A stretch of DNA of 64,000 nt, from positions 295,062,205-295,126,204 of the forward strand of contig CM077665.1 in NCBI GenBank assembly GCA_039707655.1. The letters run 5' to 3'. The position numbers were made by a program, and so were the translations under genes. Origin of the DNA: Elymus sibiricus (Eukaryota > Streptophyta > Magnoliopsida > Poales > Poaceae). Below are positions 31,390-44,106 of the stretch, piece by piece (the first letter of the stretch is position 1; every line of letters starts with the position of its first letter). Under the pieces are notes generated by a model. The model worked only from the letters and a program-made list of their open reading frames with translations, had not been told where the DNA came from and made no database searches.

Positions 31390-34300
31390 TGTGGGGACCC
31401 AGACTCATAAGTCGTGATCACCGAATGCACGTGTACAGTGATCCCAGAGATCAATGCTCACTGAACACATAGAAGCTGAATAACAAGAGTCTTATATCCT
31501 TACATACCGTCTTACACAAATAGGGGCCAGCTAGGCCAAGTCTCACATGGATAGGGCCGCAAGGGCCAAACACTTAAACATAACAAGCAACGGAAATCTT
31601 GATCGGAAGCGTGAACCCATGCCATCAGCCTTAAACCTACAGGCATTCTAACTGGGAAACGTCCTAGTTCGCATGTTCGTCGCCAACGAACTCTTCGCCA
31701 TATTCCTGCTCTTCCCTGCCTGGCCAATTAAATAACCAGTGGCAAGCCAATGAGTACTTTGAATGTACTCGCAAGCAACCCAAGTTGTGGAACAAGGTAT
31801 AATAATGCATGATATAGCACTAAGTAGGTAAGTTTTGCAGAAAGCTGATTTTAAGTGCAATGATATGATCAAGTGACTTGAGTAAGCATGCATCAACTGC
31901 TAACAGGTATTCATGTGAACAAGTCTCAGTTATCATTATAAGCAGGGGGTTGAACATCTAATGTTCATCATCGTGCCAAGTCATCGGACTTGGCTCAAGT
32001 GTCACCTTTGTCACCATCACACACACACACACCAAGTTTAGTAAACATTTGGACGTAGCACAAGAGCGGTCATCCAACTGTCCTTGACCGTGGACACGGC
32101 TATTCGAATAGTTTTACACTCTGCAGAGGTTGCACACTTTACCCACAAGACTCGGGGAACTTCCGTGTCATCCATGACTCGCGGTATAATACATACCTGA
32201 GGTAAGCACCAGAACAATGCCTTTCCCCTAGCGATACTAAACAAAGAGTCCACTCGTTGGTCCGTGTCTTCATGATGTACAAACACGAGCCTTGCTCTAC
32301 ACAGTACCATCCATGAAGGAACACAACGGTGTGCCCGGTGCCTATAAAGACAGCGCATGGTCGCCCTTCCAGGCATGACCCCATATCGAGAGTGACCACG
32401 CCACACCCGCCACTAGTAATGCAGGCTCTATGCTAGTACCCACCAAGGTAATCAACAAAGCCCTGTCCCATAAGGGGTATCGTGGTCGTACATGTAAGGT
32501 TGGAATAACAGTCGCAACTTACACCAATCCGTTTTCGAAAACCACACACACTCACTTGCTCCGGTACACCACTTCTTTATCAAGTGGCTACCTAGCTCAT
32601 CATCATCTCCCTCGGGCATTAGTGGCACCCGACGGGGTTTTCGAAAAGTCTTTGAAATCATTTTGTTTCCATCACCATGCATATCCCCATCCCATTTGCA
32701 TAGCACTACTAGCAACCTAACTACTCCCACCCGCACAACCCTCATAAGAATGGTAGGGTCATGCACGATGCAAGTATCAATGGTAAAGTATCGGAGGCAT
32801 CCCACCGATGGGGGGGGGGGTACCTCATCAACATGATCAATTCATCGGAACAACAAGTGCTTATGACATGCAATAAAAGGGTTCATAGTCATGGTCAAAG
32901 GGCTGCTTGCTTGGCTCAACAAAGTCTTCGGGGTCTTCGAAATCTTCGGGTCCAATCCCTTCGTCAACAACGCAATCTATCGTCGCGGAATAAACGGGCA
33001 AAAAATAAGCATCACCCAAAAATAGAGCACAATCTTTACTTCTAAAATGTTACCCTACTCTGATAAATACTACAAACTATTCTAAAAATGTTTGTCTAAG
33101 GTTTTGTTGTGAAAAACATTTTGAAAACTAATTAAACAAAGGCATTAAAAAATTAAAAACTAGGTTTTAAATAGAATCAACACATAAAACATTTTCACAA
33201 AATTACACAAGTGGCACTGTTAAATACTACATATTATTCTAGGAATTTAGGTGGAAAGATATTTGGAATAAGATTTTTATTTGGAGCTGTGGGATTTTTG
33301 GAAAACCCCACGGAAAAAGAAAAAGAAAAAGGGAGGAGCCTCTGCGCCTGGGCCAGAGGCAGCCAGCAGCTGGGCCGGCCCAGCTGGCCAGCCAGTCAGC
33401 CGCGCGCGCGGCCAGGTTCAAACCTGACGCGCGGGGCCCGGCTGTCGGCGACAGCGAGAGGAGAGAGGGAGGCGAGACAGAGGCCGACAGGTGGGGGCCA
33501 CCTGTCGGGTTCGTCTTCCTCCTCGGGACCGAAGGGGGGAAGCTCACCAGCGGCGAGAGGGGGCACGGCAGGGCTTGGCGATGGTGGGAATGGAACCAGG
33601 ACGTCGCCGCCTGTCGGTCGGTGGAGGAGGCGGACGGGGAGGAGCAGCAGGTCGCCGGCGACGAGGTCCCGTGGCGGAGAGGCCTCGGGTGGTGGTCGCC
33701 GTTGACGTTCCCGACCGCAAAACGATCGGGGAGGAAGGGGGAACGAGGCAGGGGCTCTCTGTGGTCTCAATGGAGAAGGAAAGAAGGCCGGAGCGGGCCG
33801 GTATCCCGAGATCGACGAAGCCCCGACGCGGCGGTGCCTCGGTCGATCCCGAGCACTGGTGCTCCGGGTGGTCACTTGGGTGGTTCAGGGGGTCGATTGG
33901 GAGTAGAAGGGGGCCAGAGGAGGAGAGAGGGGGCTCGGGGAACCCTTTTATAGCCGGGACGCGAGTCCACCGCGGACCCGTGCGCCGGCGAGGTCGGGCT
34001 GGTTGCTAGAGGGGGAGGGAGCACACATGGCTTGCCCTGGGGTGTTCCTGGGGTTGGTCTACGACGTGCGGGAGCAAGAGAGAGAGAGAGGAGCGCGCGC
34101 GTGTGAGCCTACTCACTGGCCGAGCCGGGCGGCGCTCGGCACGAGCGGGAGGAGGGAGAAGGAGGGGGAGAGAGGAGGGGGCCGACAGTGCGCCGTGGTG
34201 CGGACGTCGAGGGGGGCCAAGTGGCGAGAGGGTGAGGCCCGAGGCTGTCGGGGCCATGCAGTGGGCGGCGGCTACAGTGTGGTAGGCACTGTAGCGCGCT

Positions 34301-35668
34301 CTGGAGCGCGAATATGGCATGCCTTTGGCGGCTTCTGCGTGGCCTCCCATGTCTAGGGGATCTAGGGGGGAGGAAGCAAGCAGGGGAGAGGCATTGGATG
34401 CTCTGGTGATCACTAGGGTGAGAGAGGAGTGGAGAGAGAGATGGAATGCTACTGTCCAGAGGGTAAAAATGGGGTTTTACCCCACTTAACCATGAAGCTG
34501 AGGCTTGAAATTTTTACTGGGGGTGATTGAGCATTGCAAGAAGGTGTGGTAAAAATTTAGACTCAAGGAGAATAGAGGAAGGGGGTCAAACTTGGCTTTT
34601 ACCAATCAGCCAGAAGGTGTTTGATGGAGTTTTAGGCAAGAAATTGGAGTTTGCTTGACATGAGATTTAACAGTATGGAAATGTAGGTAAAAATAGGGAG
34701 GATCACCAAGTTTGAGAAGATTTGAAGAAAGTTGACAGTACAAACTTGAAAAACCCTAGAATTCAACAGAATCAGATTTCTGCAGATCCAGGCATGCAAT
34801 CCTGTGCTCCCAAATCCACAACTTGGTGTGGTATCATTATTTGGGGTATAGAGCATGCCCACAAAGTTTGGGGTCAATAGGACAAACTTCACAATGTAAA
34901 GTTGTTCAAATTTGAATCTGGACACAGAGGGTTTTGGAATATTTTGATGAAGCAAATCAATTGGGATTGAGATGAAACTTTTCAACACCATCACATATAA
35001 CATGTTTGGCTTTCTGGAATTTTCTAGGAAGTTTTTGAGAATATTTCTTATAGAAATATTTCAAAAGCTTGATTTGGACAGAAAGGGTTTTGAGGTGTTT
35101 TGCCCATGTTTTTGAACATGACCATGTGTTGAAACTCATATATATGGAAAATATATGTCCACTGAGTTTCCCTAAAATTTTTCAAATATTTTTAAAACAT
35201 TTAAATAAATTTTCCCTATAGAAGACCATTTCTGGCGTTAAGAAAAAGCCTTTAAATAAAATAGTAAAATAATCTTTAAAATTAATATTTGGTGGCTTTG
35301 GGAAGTCATATATATAGTAGGTTTCAAATAAAGCCTTTGGGGAAAAAGGATCCACACAATTTGAGGACTTGCAGTGCAAACCTCAACTCAGGGGGTTTTG
35401 AAAACCTAATTTGAATAAAATCTTTTTGGTCAAAATAAATTTTGATGAAAATAGTTTTGGGTACTATTCACATGGCATGATCATTGGGCAAGAAGTTTGG
35501 ATCAAGGAAGATGAATATGGAGAGGAGTAGAACCTAATAGTGCCAAACATAATCAACCAAACAATCAAACAAGCAACAATTCAAACAAGCATGCACTCAA
35601 AAAGTTGTAATTGGTTCCAAATTTTGTAAATCTATCATAGCAAGGTGATACAAACACAGGGTGTGACA
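31390..35668 (-). mobile_element. 5' LTR of the nested Tekay-type element
   Basis: 4,279 bp. It acts as promoter LTR because it lies next to the primer-binding site. An intact TATAAAAG is at 33945-33952 on the minus strand. A short duplication (about 16 bp, CAACAATTCAAACAAG) near 35575 is absent from the 3' LTR. Confidence 0.9.
33945..33952 (-). promoter_or_regulatory. TATA box, 5' LTR of the Tekay-type element
   Basis: TATAAAAG followed by GGTTCCCCGAG on the minus strand, with the expected start about 30 bases further, near 33920. U3 would be about 1.75 kb and the transcribed leader about 2.5 kb before the LTR end. In the 3' LTR the same box has become TAAAAAAG. Confidence 0.6.
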
Positions 35669-35673
35669 GTATT

Positions 35674-36434
35674 ATAGCATTTTTGATTCATAAGGAGTCT
35701 CGAAGAGAATTTGTTTCAAGAATGAGATATTTAAACCCATCATTTTCTTCCTTGGAGTTATCTTGGATTATATTTCACCTGAAGCCTTTCCTAAGGATTG
35801 TTGCTATTTGCGGTGTTTGTCATGATCCAAGTTTTCAATGTGTCCTTTTGGTGAAAGTAGTTTTGCTTATCTTGTGACTCCCAAGCAGCTTTGTTTCCGT
35901 TAGTGGCGGGTTGTCACCTCACAATTTTGAGGTGTTTTTCGTAAGCCCACAATAAGCTTATTCTTTTCGTTGTTGGTTTTCCAACAACTCCGTTCAATCC
36001 TTTCTTGTAAGAATGTGTTTCTAATTCAATGGTGGTGTTGTCATTTTCTTTTCCGTTCGTTTCTTTCCAATGATCTAGCTTCTATTCTTTTGTTCCGGAG
36101 GCATTATGTTGTTGCTCTCTTCGGTCCATCATCTCGTTTGGTTAAGATCATGTTCTTTCCATGTTTATCCATTTAACCGGAGTATTGTGTCATCGTTTCA
36201 TGTTCATTCCATCGTATCATGTTTGCTTCTCTTTTCTACCGAAGTGCTGCCCAAATTTCTTTTGAATTCTTGCTTGTTCCTCATGCCATTCTTCATCTCT
36301 TCGTAACCTCTAAGTTTTGTTGATTTCACTCGTTTGTCAAAGAAGCAACTAAGTTTTACCTATACTTTTCCTCTTCCTCTTCCCCTTCTCATTCTAAGAT
36401 CTCAGGGCAAGATCTCTTGTTAGTGGAGGAGAGT
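35674..36434 (+). other. LARD core, right part, non-coding
   Basis: This continues the core after the nested element. It is T-rich on the plus strand, with no supported ORF. Near its end, AAGATCTCAGGGCAAGATCT (36396-36415) resembles the inverted repeat before the polypurine tract of the Tekay-type element. GTGGAGGAGAG then precedes the 3' LTR as the likely polypurine tract. Confidence 0.7.
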
Positions 36435-39400
36435 TGTAACAGCCCGAGACCGACACTCCAGAAGATTCCCGTTGTTTTCCATTCTCGTCATTTGATTCGT
36501 TTGTTTGTCGCATTCATCATCGCATCATTCGCATCATCCGCATTGCATCGGCACTCCGCTGCCGTCATTTTTTCAAAACTTGCATCCGTTCATAATTGCC
36601 AATTCACTCCATTCTCGTCGTTGACCGTTTCGAGACCAACCACACACACCCGCGCCCGCAACATCGTTAAAAAAATGGTTTAAAAGGTGCTCGAAAAATA
36701 TTCTCGGATTGGGTCGAAACCTGGCGTGCAGTCTTATTTTATTGTAGGTAGACCACCTGCCAAATTTCGTCGCAACCCGAATGGTCGACCGTAGCGTCAC
36801 CGTCATCAGTTTATTATCGAACGTTTTTCGGTGTTTAAAACATCTGCCACGGGCCGCAAATCTTCCCTCTCTCCTCAGCCCACTATCGCTCTACACAGCC
36901 CTCTAGCCCAGCCTAGCCCCTCCCTCCGATCGGAACCGTCGGATCGCGATCGGAGGGTTCCGAAACGCCCCCAAACCCTCAAACCCTAGCCAAAATTGCT
37001 ATATATAGACCCCCCTGCCAAAAATGGACACTAAACCCACCCTAGCCTCCACCTACCTCGCAGCCGCCGCACCCTCGCCTCTATTTCCATGCCGGACCAG
37101 CCCGCGCCACCACTTGTCGCCGTCTGAGCCGTCGCGCCGCCGCTCCCAGCCACTCAGGGGCCGCCACCTGTCCCAACATAGCCTCCCCTCGCCCGCGGCC
37201 CGCCAGGCCCATCCGGGTCCCGCCCAGGCCCGAAACGGCCGCCGCCGCAACCCGCGGGGAGCCAAACTGCTGCCCGAGCCCCGAGCTCCACCACCCGCCG
37301 GCGACCCCGCCACCGCGCCGAACGACCGAGCTCCTCCGGCCCCAAGCGCCCTGCCGCCGGCCTTCTCCCCGATGCCGCCGCCGGTGCCCCCATCGCCCGC
37401 GCCTTGCCTTGCCTCGCCCGCCGCACAAGGATCGCCGCCCTCGCCATGGCTGGCCGCACTGTGAGCAGCCACTGCCCGTGGACTCCGATGATGCCGCTCG
37501 TCGCCAACCGCCGCCGGATCCGCTCCTCTGGTGACCGGATCTGCCCAGCGCCTTCATCCCCGGTACGTGCGGCGCCGCCCTCGCCGGAGCCCTTCCAGCC
37601 GCCGCCAGCCATCGTTCCCCGCCGCCGGCTCGATCCAGGCGGGACCGAGGGCGTCGGGCGCCCGAACCGCTCGCGTGCGTTGACCGCCCCCAACGCCAAG
37701 GCCCAAGGCGCCTCCCCTCCGGCCCACGACCACGCTGGTGAGAGCCCAGCAGATTCGGCCCGATTCGTTTTTTTCCTATGTACGAATTTGTCCAATTATC
37801 CCGAGAATTACCAGAATTGCAGAAAACCCCCCGTTCTTCATGCATTTAATAACTCACTAACCGTGCATTGGATGAAAATGATTTAAATATGTAATGTGCT
37901 TAGAATTTTGTGTAGATTCACAATATGCCACTTTCATGCATGTTTAAAATGTTTAACCTTGCTGTTTGCATTAATTTGTTTAATTGCCATGCTAAAATGA
38001 TTTATTTTATAACTACAAAACCGTAGCTCTGATAAAAATGTTCCACATATGTAACTTGACTAGAAAATCATGTAGAATCTCATGGCACGCTTTATTTTAT
38101 GTTTAACAAATATAAAATATGCTTAGGACAGATCTGGACCAAATTAATAATTTGCATGTGGGGTCATTTTGGAAATACTATAAGTCGTTTCCGACCTCAC
38201 TTAAAATGCCTAGATGATGTAGTTGTTCATGCTTCACCTCTTGCCATGATAAACAACATTTAAAATGATTGTTTAGTTAAACAACTTTAACCGCATTTCT
38301 CTTAACATGGAGAGTTATTATTTTGTTATAGGTAAGTTCTCCCTCTCCATTTAAAATTGCGTAATTCCTTCTTCAACCTATGCCATGACCACCCATGTTA
38401 ACCACATTTAATATTGATGAGTACCTAAACGAGAGTGAATTAAATAATACAAATGTGGAGTTTCGTCAATATGCAACTCAATGCATATTGAGCTTCACTT
38501 AATGTGTAGTATTTGCTTGTTGTGCTTGCTATGTCGTGCATGATTAAACCGGACATGCATCATATTTGTTTGCGCATCATGTCATGCATATGTTATGGTG
38601 TTATCGTGTGTTGATTATTTGTTTTCGGATTGCTTCTTCTCGATAGAGTTCCGAAAGCATTCAGAGTGTGAGGATTCGTTCGACTACGTTGGCTCGTCTT
38701 CTTCACGGATTCGTTCTTCTTCCAAGCGGGATCTCTGGCAAGATGATCATTTCCTTGGATACCACTACTATCATTGCCATGCTAGATGTCTCGTTTCTAT
38801 CGCTGTCTCGTTACCTACCACTTGTTTGTCAAGCCTCCCAAAATGCCATAAAAAGCCTCTAATCCTCCACATCCCAGCAAACCATTGTTTGGCTATGTTA
38901 CCGCTTGCTCAGCCATTCTTATAGCATTGCTAGTTGCAGGTGCAAATTGGTTTCCATGTGCCAACATGGATATTTTGATATATCACAATATTATTGCTAT
39001 TTAATTTAATGCACATATATACTTGGTAAAGGGTGGAAGGCTTGGCCTTTTGCTCGGTGTTTTGTTCCACTCTTGCCGCCCTAGTTACTTGTGAACCGGT
39101 GTTATGTTCCATATTTTGCCCTCCTAACATTCTCGGGGTTGTTATGGGGACCCCCTTGACCATTCATTTTAGATTAAAACTTGTCTGGCAAGGCCCAACT
39201 TTGGTACTACATTTGCCTAATAACTAATAAACCTACATAGGGAGTAATTAACCCGAGGATTTTTAATCAACAACCCGGGCCAGTGCTCCTCATGAGTGTT
39301 GGTCCAAAACAGAGCCACTTGCGGGGCCACCTCGGGGCAACTCGAGGGATTTCTATCAGGTCGCCGTACGTAGTGTTCATCCGGTCGTGTCCTGAGAATG

Positions 39401-40389
39401 AGATACGCGGCTCCTATCGGGTTCGTCGACCCGTCGGGCGGTCTTGCTGGACTTGTTTTACCTTTCTCGAATGTCTTGCGCGAGGAATTCCGAAACTTTG
39501 GGCTATCTCAAGGTTGAGGTTTTCCAATGGAATTTCCTAGGAAATCACGGGATTCGTGGTCGAGTTTATTCCCGCGGCATGTGGTCAGTTTGTGATGGAT
39601 GAGTTGGAGCACCCCTGCAGGGTTAAATCTTTCGGAAAGCCGTGCCCGCGGTTACGTGGCAACTTGGAAACTTTGTTTAACACCCGGTCATAACAAACTT
39701 GAAGTAAACTCAAATAAAATACACCAACCGTGTGCGTAACCATGACTGTCTCTTCTCATGAATTTCTGACCCGAGAGAGAACATGGTGGGGTTATGTTTG
39801 TTCGTAAGTAGATGTTCAGGATCTCTTAGAGGTCATTACCACTTCACGTCCTTTTATGCGACGATCACCCCCCTTTATTCTTGTACTCATAAGTTAGCCA
39901 CTGAAATAAATGCTTAGTGCTTGCTGCAGCCTCACCACTTAACCATACCTCACCCATTGAGCTTTAATAGTCTTGATACCCTTGGAAATGAGATTGTTGA
40001 GTCCCTGTGGCTCACAGATTACTATAACAACAGTTGCAGGTACAGGTAATGCGATGATTTGACGTGAGCATGATGCTTGTTTGATTTGGAGTTCTTCTTC
40101 TTCTTCATCGATCTAGGATGGGTTCCAGGCGACAGCCTAGGATAACAAGGATGGATGTCATTTTATCGTTTGTTTCCATCCGTAGTCGGACCCTGCTCTT
40201 CTGTATGATGATTGTGTATGTTGTTGTATTGATGTAGCTTGTGGCGAGTGTAAGCCAATTCCATATACTCATCTCTTCTTTACATGTACTTGTAATGATA
40301 TCCATTCTTGCGAAACGACGAGATGCGCTTCTATCCCTGTCGAGGCCCTCGTGCCAAAATAAGGATAGGATCTCATCTTGGGCGTTACA
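36435..40389 (+). mobile_element. 3' LTR of the LARD
   Basis: 3,955 bp, same termini as the 5' LTR. TATA box at 37000-37007. It differs from the 5' LTR by visibly more substitutions and small indels than the two LTRs of the nested Tekay-type element differ from each other, which fits the nesting order. A 146-codon ORF at 37024-37464 is shortened to about 60 codons in the 5' LTR and is not considered a gene. Confidence 0.85.
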
Positions 40390-43142
40390 TTTGGTCACTG
40401 GCGACTCGTCGCTACCGACGCTGACGTGGAAAAGCCATTAGCCGGCTAACCACCTGCTAATTTACCCCTTAGCCACTGACAGTGGTCCCCAGAAGCGGGT
40501 CAAGCCACAGTCAAGCGGGATTAAAACCGCACTTTGACTCTGGGTCACTGACGTGTGGACCCCACACGCCAGGTTTGACCTGGACCAGGCCAGTTGACCT
40601 ATTGAGGTCATCGTGACGAATGGCTGACATAGTAATCCATTTCTGGGATTTTAAATAAATAATAAATGATTTATTAATTCTAGAAAATGTTCAAAACTTC
40701 TAAAAATCATAGTAATTCAACCGTAACTCAGATGGAAATAAATTATATATGAAAAATGATCAGAAAAATCCAAAGAATCTGTTTATGCCATGTACATGCA
40801 TGTTTGAGCAAGTTAACATCACCAACTAGGACATTTCATGGTTTGGGAAAAATTTGATAAATAGTTTGAAGTTGGAATTTGGTGTATTTTGAATTCCACT
40901 TCACTTAACTTTGTTAGTTATTCCTCTAGGTCAATTCAATACCTTAAATTGTCATGCCATACATCAGGATTGAGCATTGCATGAGTTGAATGTTGTTCCT
41001 TCTTGTTTGCCAGTGGTTGCTCTCCCTCGGTAGACATTTCGACTTTGAGATCATTGTCACCAATGAAGACTCACTATTATCTTCAGAAGTGTTAGGCAAG
41101 CAACCCCCTCTTGAGCATCCCGATAATATCCTACTCTCTTGCTCCTGCTCTCTTATACTGCATTAGGACAATGACAATTTAACTGTTACATGTTCTCGGT
41201 AGATGAACCCATTCCTCTGCATGACCTGTCTTTGCCACAGTAAATAGTTGAAACCACTTAGCATGAGTAGAAACTGCTTGAGCCTTGTTGTGCTTACTCA
41301 TCGATGCCTGCTTACTGTGCCTGCTATGCTTAGAGTTGTGTCGGGTCTGGTCCATCTGGGTGATGAATCGGAATGGGTGCGTTCGTGTCCTACTGTGTGT
41401 GAGCTAAGCGTGTGAACCCGATTTGGTAAAGGTAGCGATGAGAGGCCATATAGGAGTACATGGCTGGTTGTCTCATTGAGACCGTCCTTAAGAACTGAGT
41501 TATGTGTATGTTATCCAAGACAAGATACTACCACACATTGGAATGCTTAAGTGCCCCTCCCGTCTTATTAATTGCCTTGACTTCTGTCCAGGAGCTGCAA
41601 CTAGTTTCTGGTGTTTGTAGGAAAAGTGTAGGCGGCCGTGCATAGCGCTGCCCGACGGGGTGGGCTGTGACGCGGTATATACACAGTGGCATGGTGTACC
41701 AAGGGTCACCCGAACAGTTGACTTGGGAACCCTGCGCACATCCTTTCGGGCCGTAGCGAAAACTTCGACCGGACTTCCGTGTGGGTTCAGTGTCAAATAG
41801 GCGATAACCTGGACTAGGGTCTTGTGTGATTGACACGTGGCCGATGCCCACGCCAGTGCTTCCGCTTGAAGGTTGCCGAGATGCATGACGTGCATATGGT
41901 GATAAGTGGTGAGAGCATGTGTGAAGAAGTATACCCCGGCAGGGTTTAATGATCTCTTCGAATAGCCGCGTCCTCGGATATGGACTACTTGGAGAACTTA
42001 TGTGGTTCATAGACAATTTAAATGGATACTCTAAAATGCGCAAGATAAGCGTAAGTGCTATGGATGGCCTTCGCATGGGGAGACGGGAGTGGATCCATAG
42101 TGGTGTATTGATGTGGTGAATATGTGGACTCGTGTGTGCTTTCTCCCTTCAAAGAAAATATACTACTTGTAGTCATAGTATAGGTTAGCCAAGAGTCAAA
42201 GCTGGCTTGCTGCAATTAAACTCCACAACCCCTTTGTTGACCATGATGCATATGTAGCTAGTTCTGATGTAAGTCTTGCTGAGTACCTTTGTACTCATGG
42301 TTGCTTAATTTATGTTTTACAGAGGAGACGTCTGTCTCAGTAGTGATTCTTACGACGTGAAGTTCGATGTTGACCGGAATAGCTTGGGAATCCCAGACAG
42401 AGGTCTGGCTCCTTTTGTAGGGTCGTTGTAGCTTTCCAGGCTCCTCCAGCCACTTTAGTAGATGTCTGCACCCAGACATGTTTTGCTTCCGCTTGATGCT
42501 TGTATGACTTGAGTGTTGGGTCATGTGACCCCTGTTTGTAATATCACACTATGTTGGCTCTTATGAGTCATTAATGAATACTTGAGTCATAGAGTTATGT
42601 TGTGATGCCATGTTTAACTACACATATCGTGCATATTGCGTGTATGTTTGAAATGCAATGGTATGCGTGGGATTTGACACCTAGTTGTGTGCCTTTAGTA
42701 GCCCTCTTTACGGGAAAATGCCTCTTTGTGCTTCCACCGAGCCATGGTAGCTTGCTACTGCTCCGGACACATTGATTGACTGGCGTGTATCCTTCTTTGC
42801 TGCTGTGTCTGTCCCTACGGGGATATGTCTCGCAGTGTAATGGAGTCCATGTAGCCTGCTATGACTCGTCTACACGTAGATGACTGACACCTGCACTGTT
42901 GGGTTACGTATGCCTGTTCCTGTATGGACGTGCCACTTGGGTTCTATGACTAGTCATGTCGACCTGGGTTCTCTGGCGTATGATTGCTAGCGACATAATC
43001 ATATACGTGAGCCAAAAGACGCAAACGGTCCTGGCCAAGGTAAGGTGGCAGCCATGGGGATTACCATGCGTGAGGCCGCAAAGTGATGTGATATGTTACA
43101 GGCTGGATTCATATGACGTAGGATCGGGGTCCCGACAAAACC

Positions 43143-43360
43143 AAACTTTATTATATAACTCTCACTCGATTACATAGATAGATAGACCACGAAACTAACA
43201 CACGAAAGTAGATCATACTAAACTTTTATTCAACTAAATCAAAAGGAAACTAAAGATCAAACTAAAATAGGTAAAGATGGATAAAAGAGATGTTGATATG
43301 ATACCGGGGCACCTCCCCTAAGCTTGGCTCAAGCCAAGGGGAGTGCCCATACCCGTGTGC
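43143..43360 (-). other. Athila 3' untranslated region, right part
   Basis: Resumes after the solo LTR. AT-rich, and then CTCCCCTAAGCTTGG, a second purine-rich word on the minus strand (CCAAGCTTAGGGGAG), which resembles the polypurine tract next to the LTR at 12105. No coding sequence. Confidence 0.55.
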
Positions 43361-43710
43361 TCAAGTCTCCTTTGGTGGTGGTGATGAAGAAGATGGTGGT
43401 GATGAAGTATCACACTTCAGACTCAATAGGTACTCTAATTTGCGGATGACTCTCCGAAGGGTATTGATGTGCTCCTCTAGCAAAATATTTTCACAAATGA
43501 GAAATTTATTCTGAACACGGACCGCTTCGAAAGCCCTAAAAGCTTCGATTTTAATAGGGTGAGATGACTGTAATAAGGTTGAAGGATATCTTCTTCTTCT
43601 CCTTCCTTTGTTGGCATGGATTTCCCTCCTTCTAGGGACTGATCCTCCATAGCCTCCTTGCCCTTGTCTTCCTTGTTAGCTTCTTTTGGCTCCTCCCTCT
43701 TCAGCTCCAT
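43361..43710 (-). pseudogene. Small ORF downstream of Athila pol
   Basis: An ATG at 43710 starts a very hydrophilic Lys/Glu-rich segment (MELKREEPKEANKEDKGKEA). A frame change near 43565 is needed to keep a plausible protein, which then has an IRKLEYLLSL helix and a Pro/Ser-rich end, stopping at TCA 43361-43363 (TGA on the minus strand). Length would be about 116 residues. Similar small ORFs occur at this place in other Triticeae Athila elements (recalled). Function unknown; no signal peptide or membrane segment is visible, so there is no evidence for an envelope-like protein. Confidence 0.5.
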
Positions 43711-43920
43711 CTTAATTAGCCATGCATCTTATTCTATATTATTGGAAGAGGGAGAAGACATGATGCCTGGCTTGATAGATTTTATAGGAAAACAACACGA
43801 AACAAGAACCGAGGATTTTTCTACGATGCGGTCGTCAAAACAGTCGGGGGTATATACAGAGAATTTTTATTCTTGGGAAACAAGCATATGGAAGGAAAAC
43901 GGAGTCGGGAAGGTGCCCGA

Positions 43921-43984
43921 GGTGGGCACAACCCACCAGGACGCGCCTGGCAGGGCTGGCGCGCCCTGGTGTATCGTGCTCACC
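43921..43984. repeat. LTR-type nested hairpin inside the element body
   Basis: CACCAGGACGCGCC (43934-43947) faces GGCGCGCCCTGGTG (43958-43971), with outer arms GGTGGGCACAA (43921-43931) and TCGTGCTCACC (43974-43984). It is the same architecture as the LTR hairpins at 11343-11400 and 50116-50173 but lies between pol and the small ORF. The nearby bases (43985-44106) are otherwise AT-rich and non-coding. Confidence 0.75.
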
Positions 43985-44106
43985 TCGATCGCCTTCCGGT
44001 TTATTTCTTATTTTCCAAATTTTTCTAATATTTCTAAACTGACAAAAAATATTTTTGCGGATTTTTCGGAGTCCGTTTACTTACCGTATCACGTACCTCA
44101 TATTTT

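Larger units (their letters stand above)
21400..35668 (-). mobile_element. Tekay-type Gypsy chromovirus, nested in the LARD
   Basis: 14.3 kb, with LTRs at 21400-25667 (3' LTR) and 31390-35668 (5' LTR), both TGTGGGGACCC to GGTGTGACA. The target-site copies are GTATT (21395-21399 and 35669-35673), a perfect match. Between the LTRs on the minus strand lie a tRNA-Met primer-binding site, a small ORF0, gag-pol with a chromodomain-like C-terminus, an inverted repeat and a polypurine tract. By eye the LTRs differ at about 15 positions in the first 700 bp, so this is the youngest visible insertion of the nest. One stop in ORF0 and three in gag-pol indicate it is defective. Confidence 0.9.
14800..40389 (+). 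mobile_element. LARD-type non-autonomous LTR element
   Basis: Two LTRs of about 4.0 kb (14800-18795 and 36435-40389), both TGTAACAGCCCGAGACC to GGGCGTTACA, flank an internal domain of about 3.4 kb (18796-21399 plus 35674-36434) that has a primer-binding site but no gag or pol. The target-site copies are TTTGG (14795-14799 and 40390-40394), a perfect match. Long LTRs with a conserved, coding-free core are the definition of LARDs, such as barley Sukkula (family knowledge; family identity not checked). It must rely on proteins of another element. The Tekay-type element at 21400-35668 is nested inside it. Confidence 0.85.
13468..43137 (+). mobile_element. Solo LTR of a Gypsy element, split by a LARD
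   Basis: The LTR consists of 13468-14799 and 40395-43137, about 4,075 bp in total, from TGTCATAGCCCTAG to GGTCCCGACA. Flanking bases are AGACC (13463-13467) and AAACC (43138-43142), a 4-of-5 target-site match. Both flanks are Athila body and no internal domain is present, so this is a solo LTR. It belongs to the same family as the LTR at 51544-55798. A TATATAAAAGG core promoter motif at 13905-13915 gives plus orientation. Confidence 0.8.

Noticed and set aside
37024..37464. 146-codon ORF starting shortly after the TATA box of the LARD 3' LTR
   Set aside because: In the 5' LTR the same ATG leads to about 60 codons only. Composition is Pro/Arg/Ala-rich, and the start may lie upstream of the transcription start.
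43361..43710. Envelope-like gene in the Athila-type element
   Set aside because: The ORF is short and hydrophilic, with no signal peptide, transmembrane segment or cysteine pattern.
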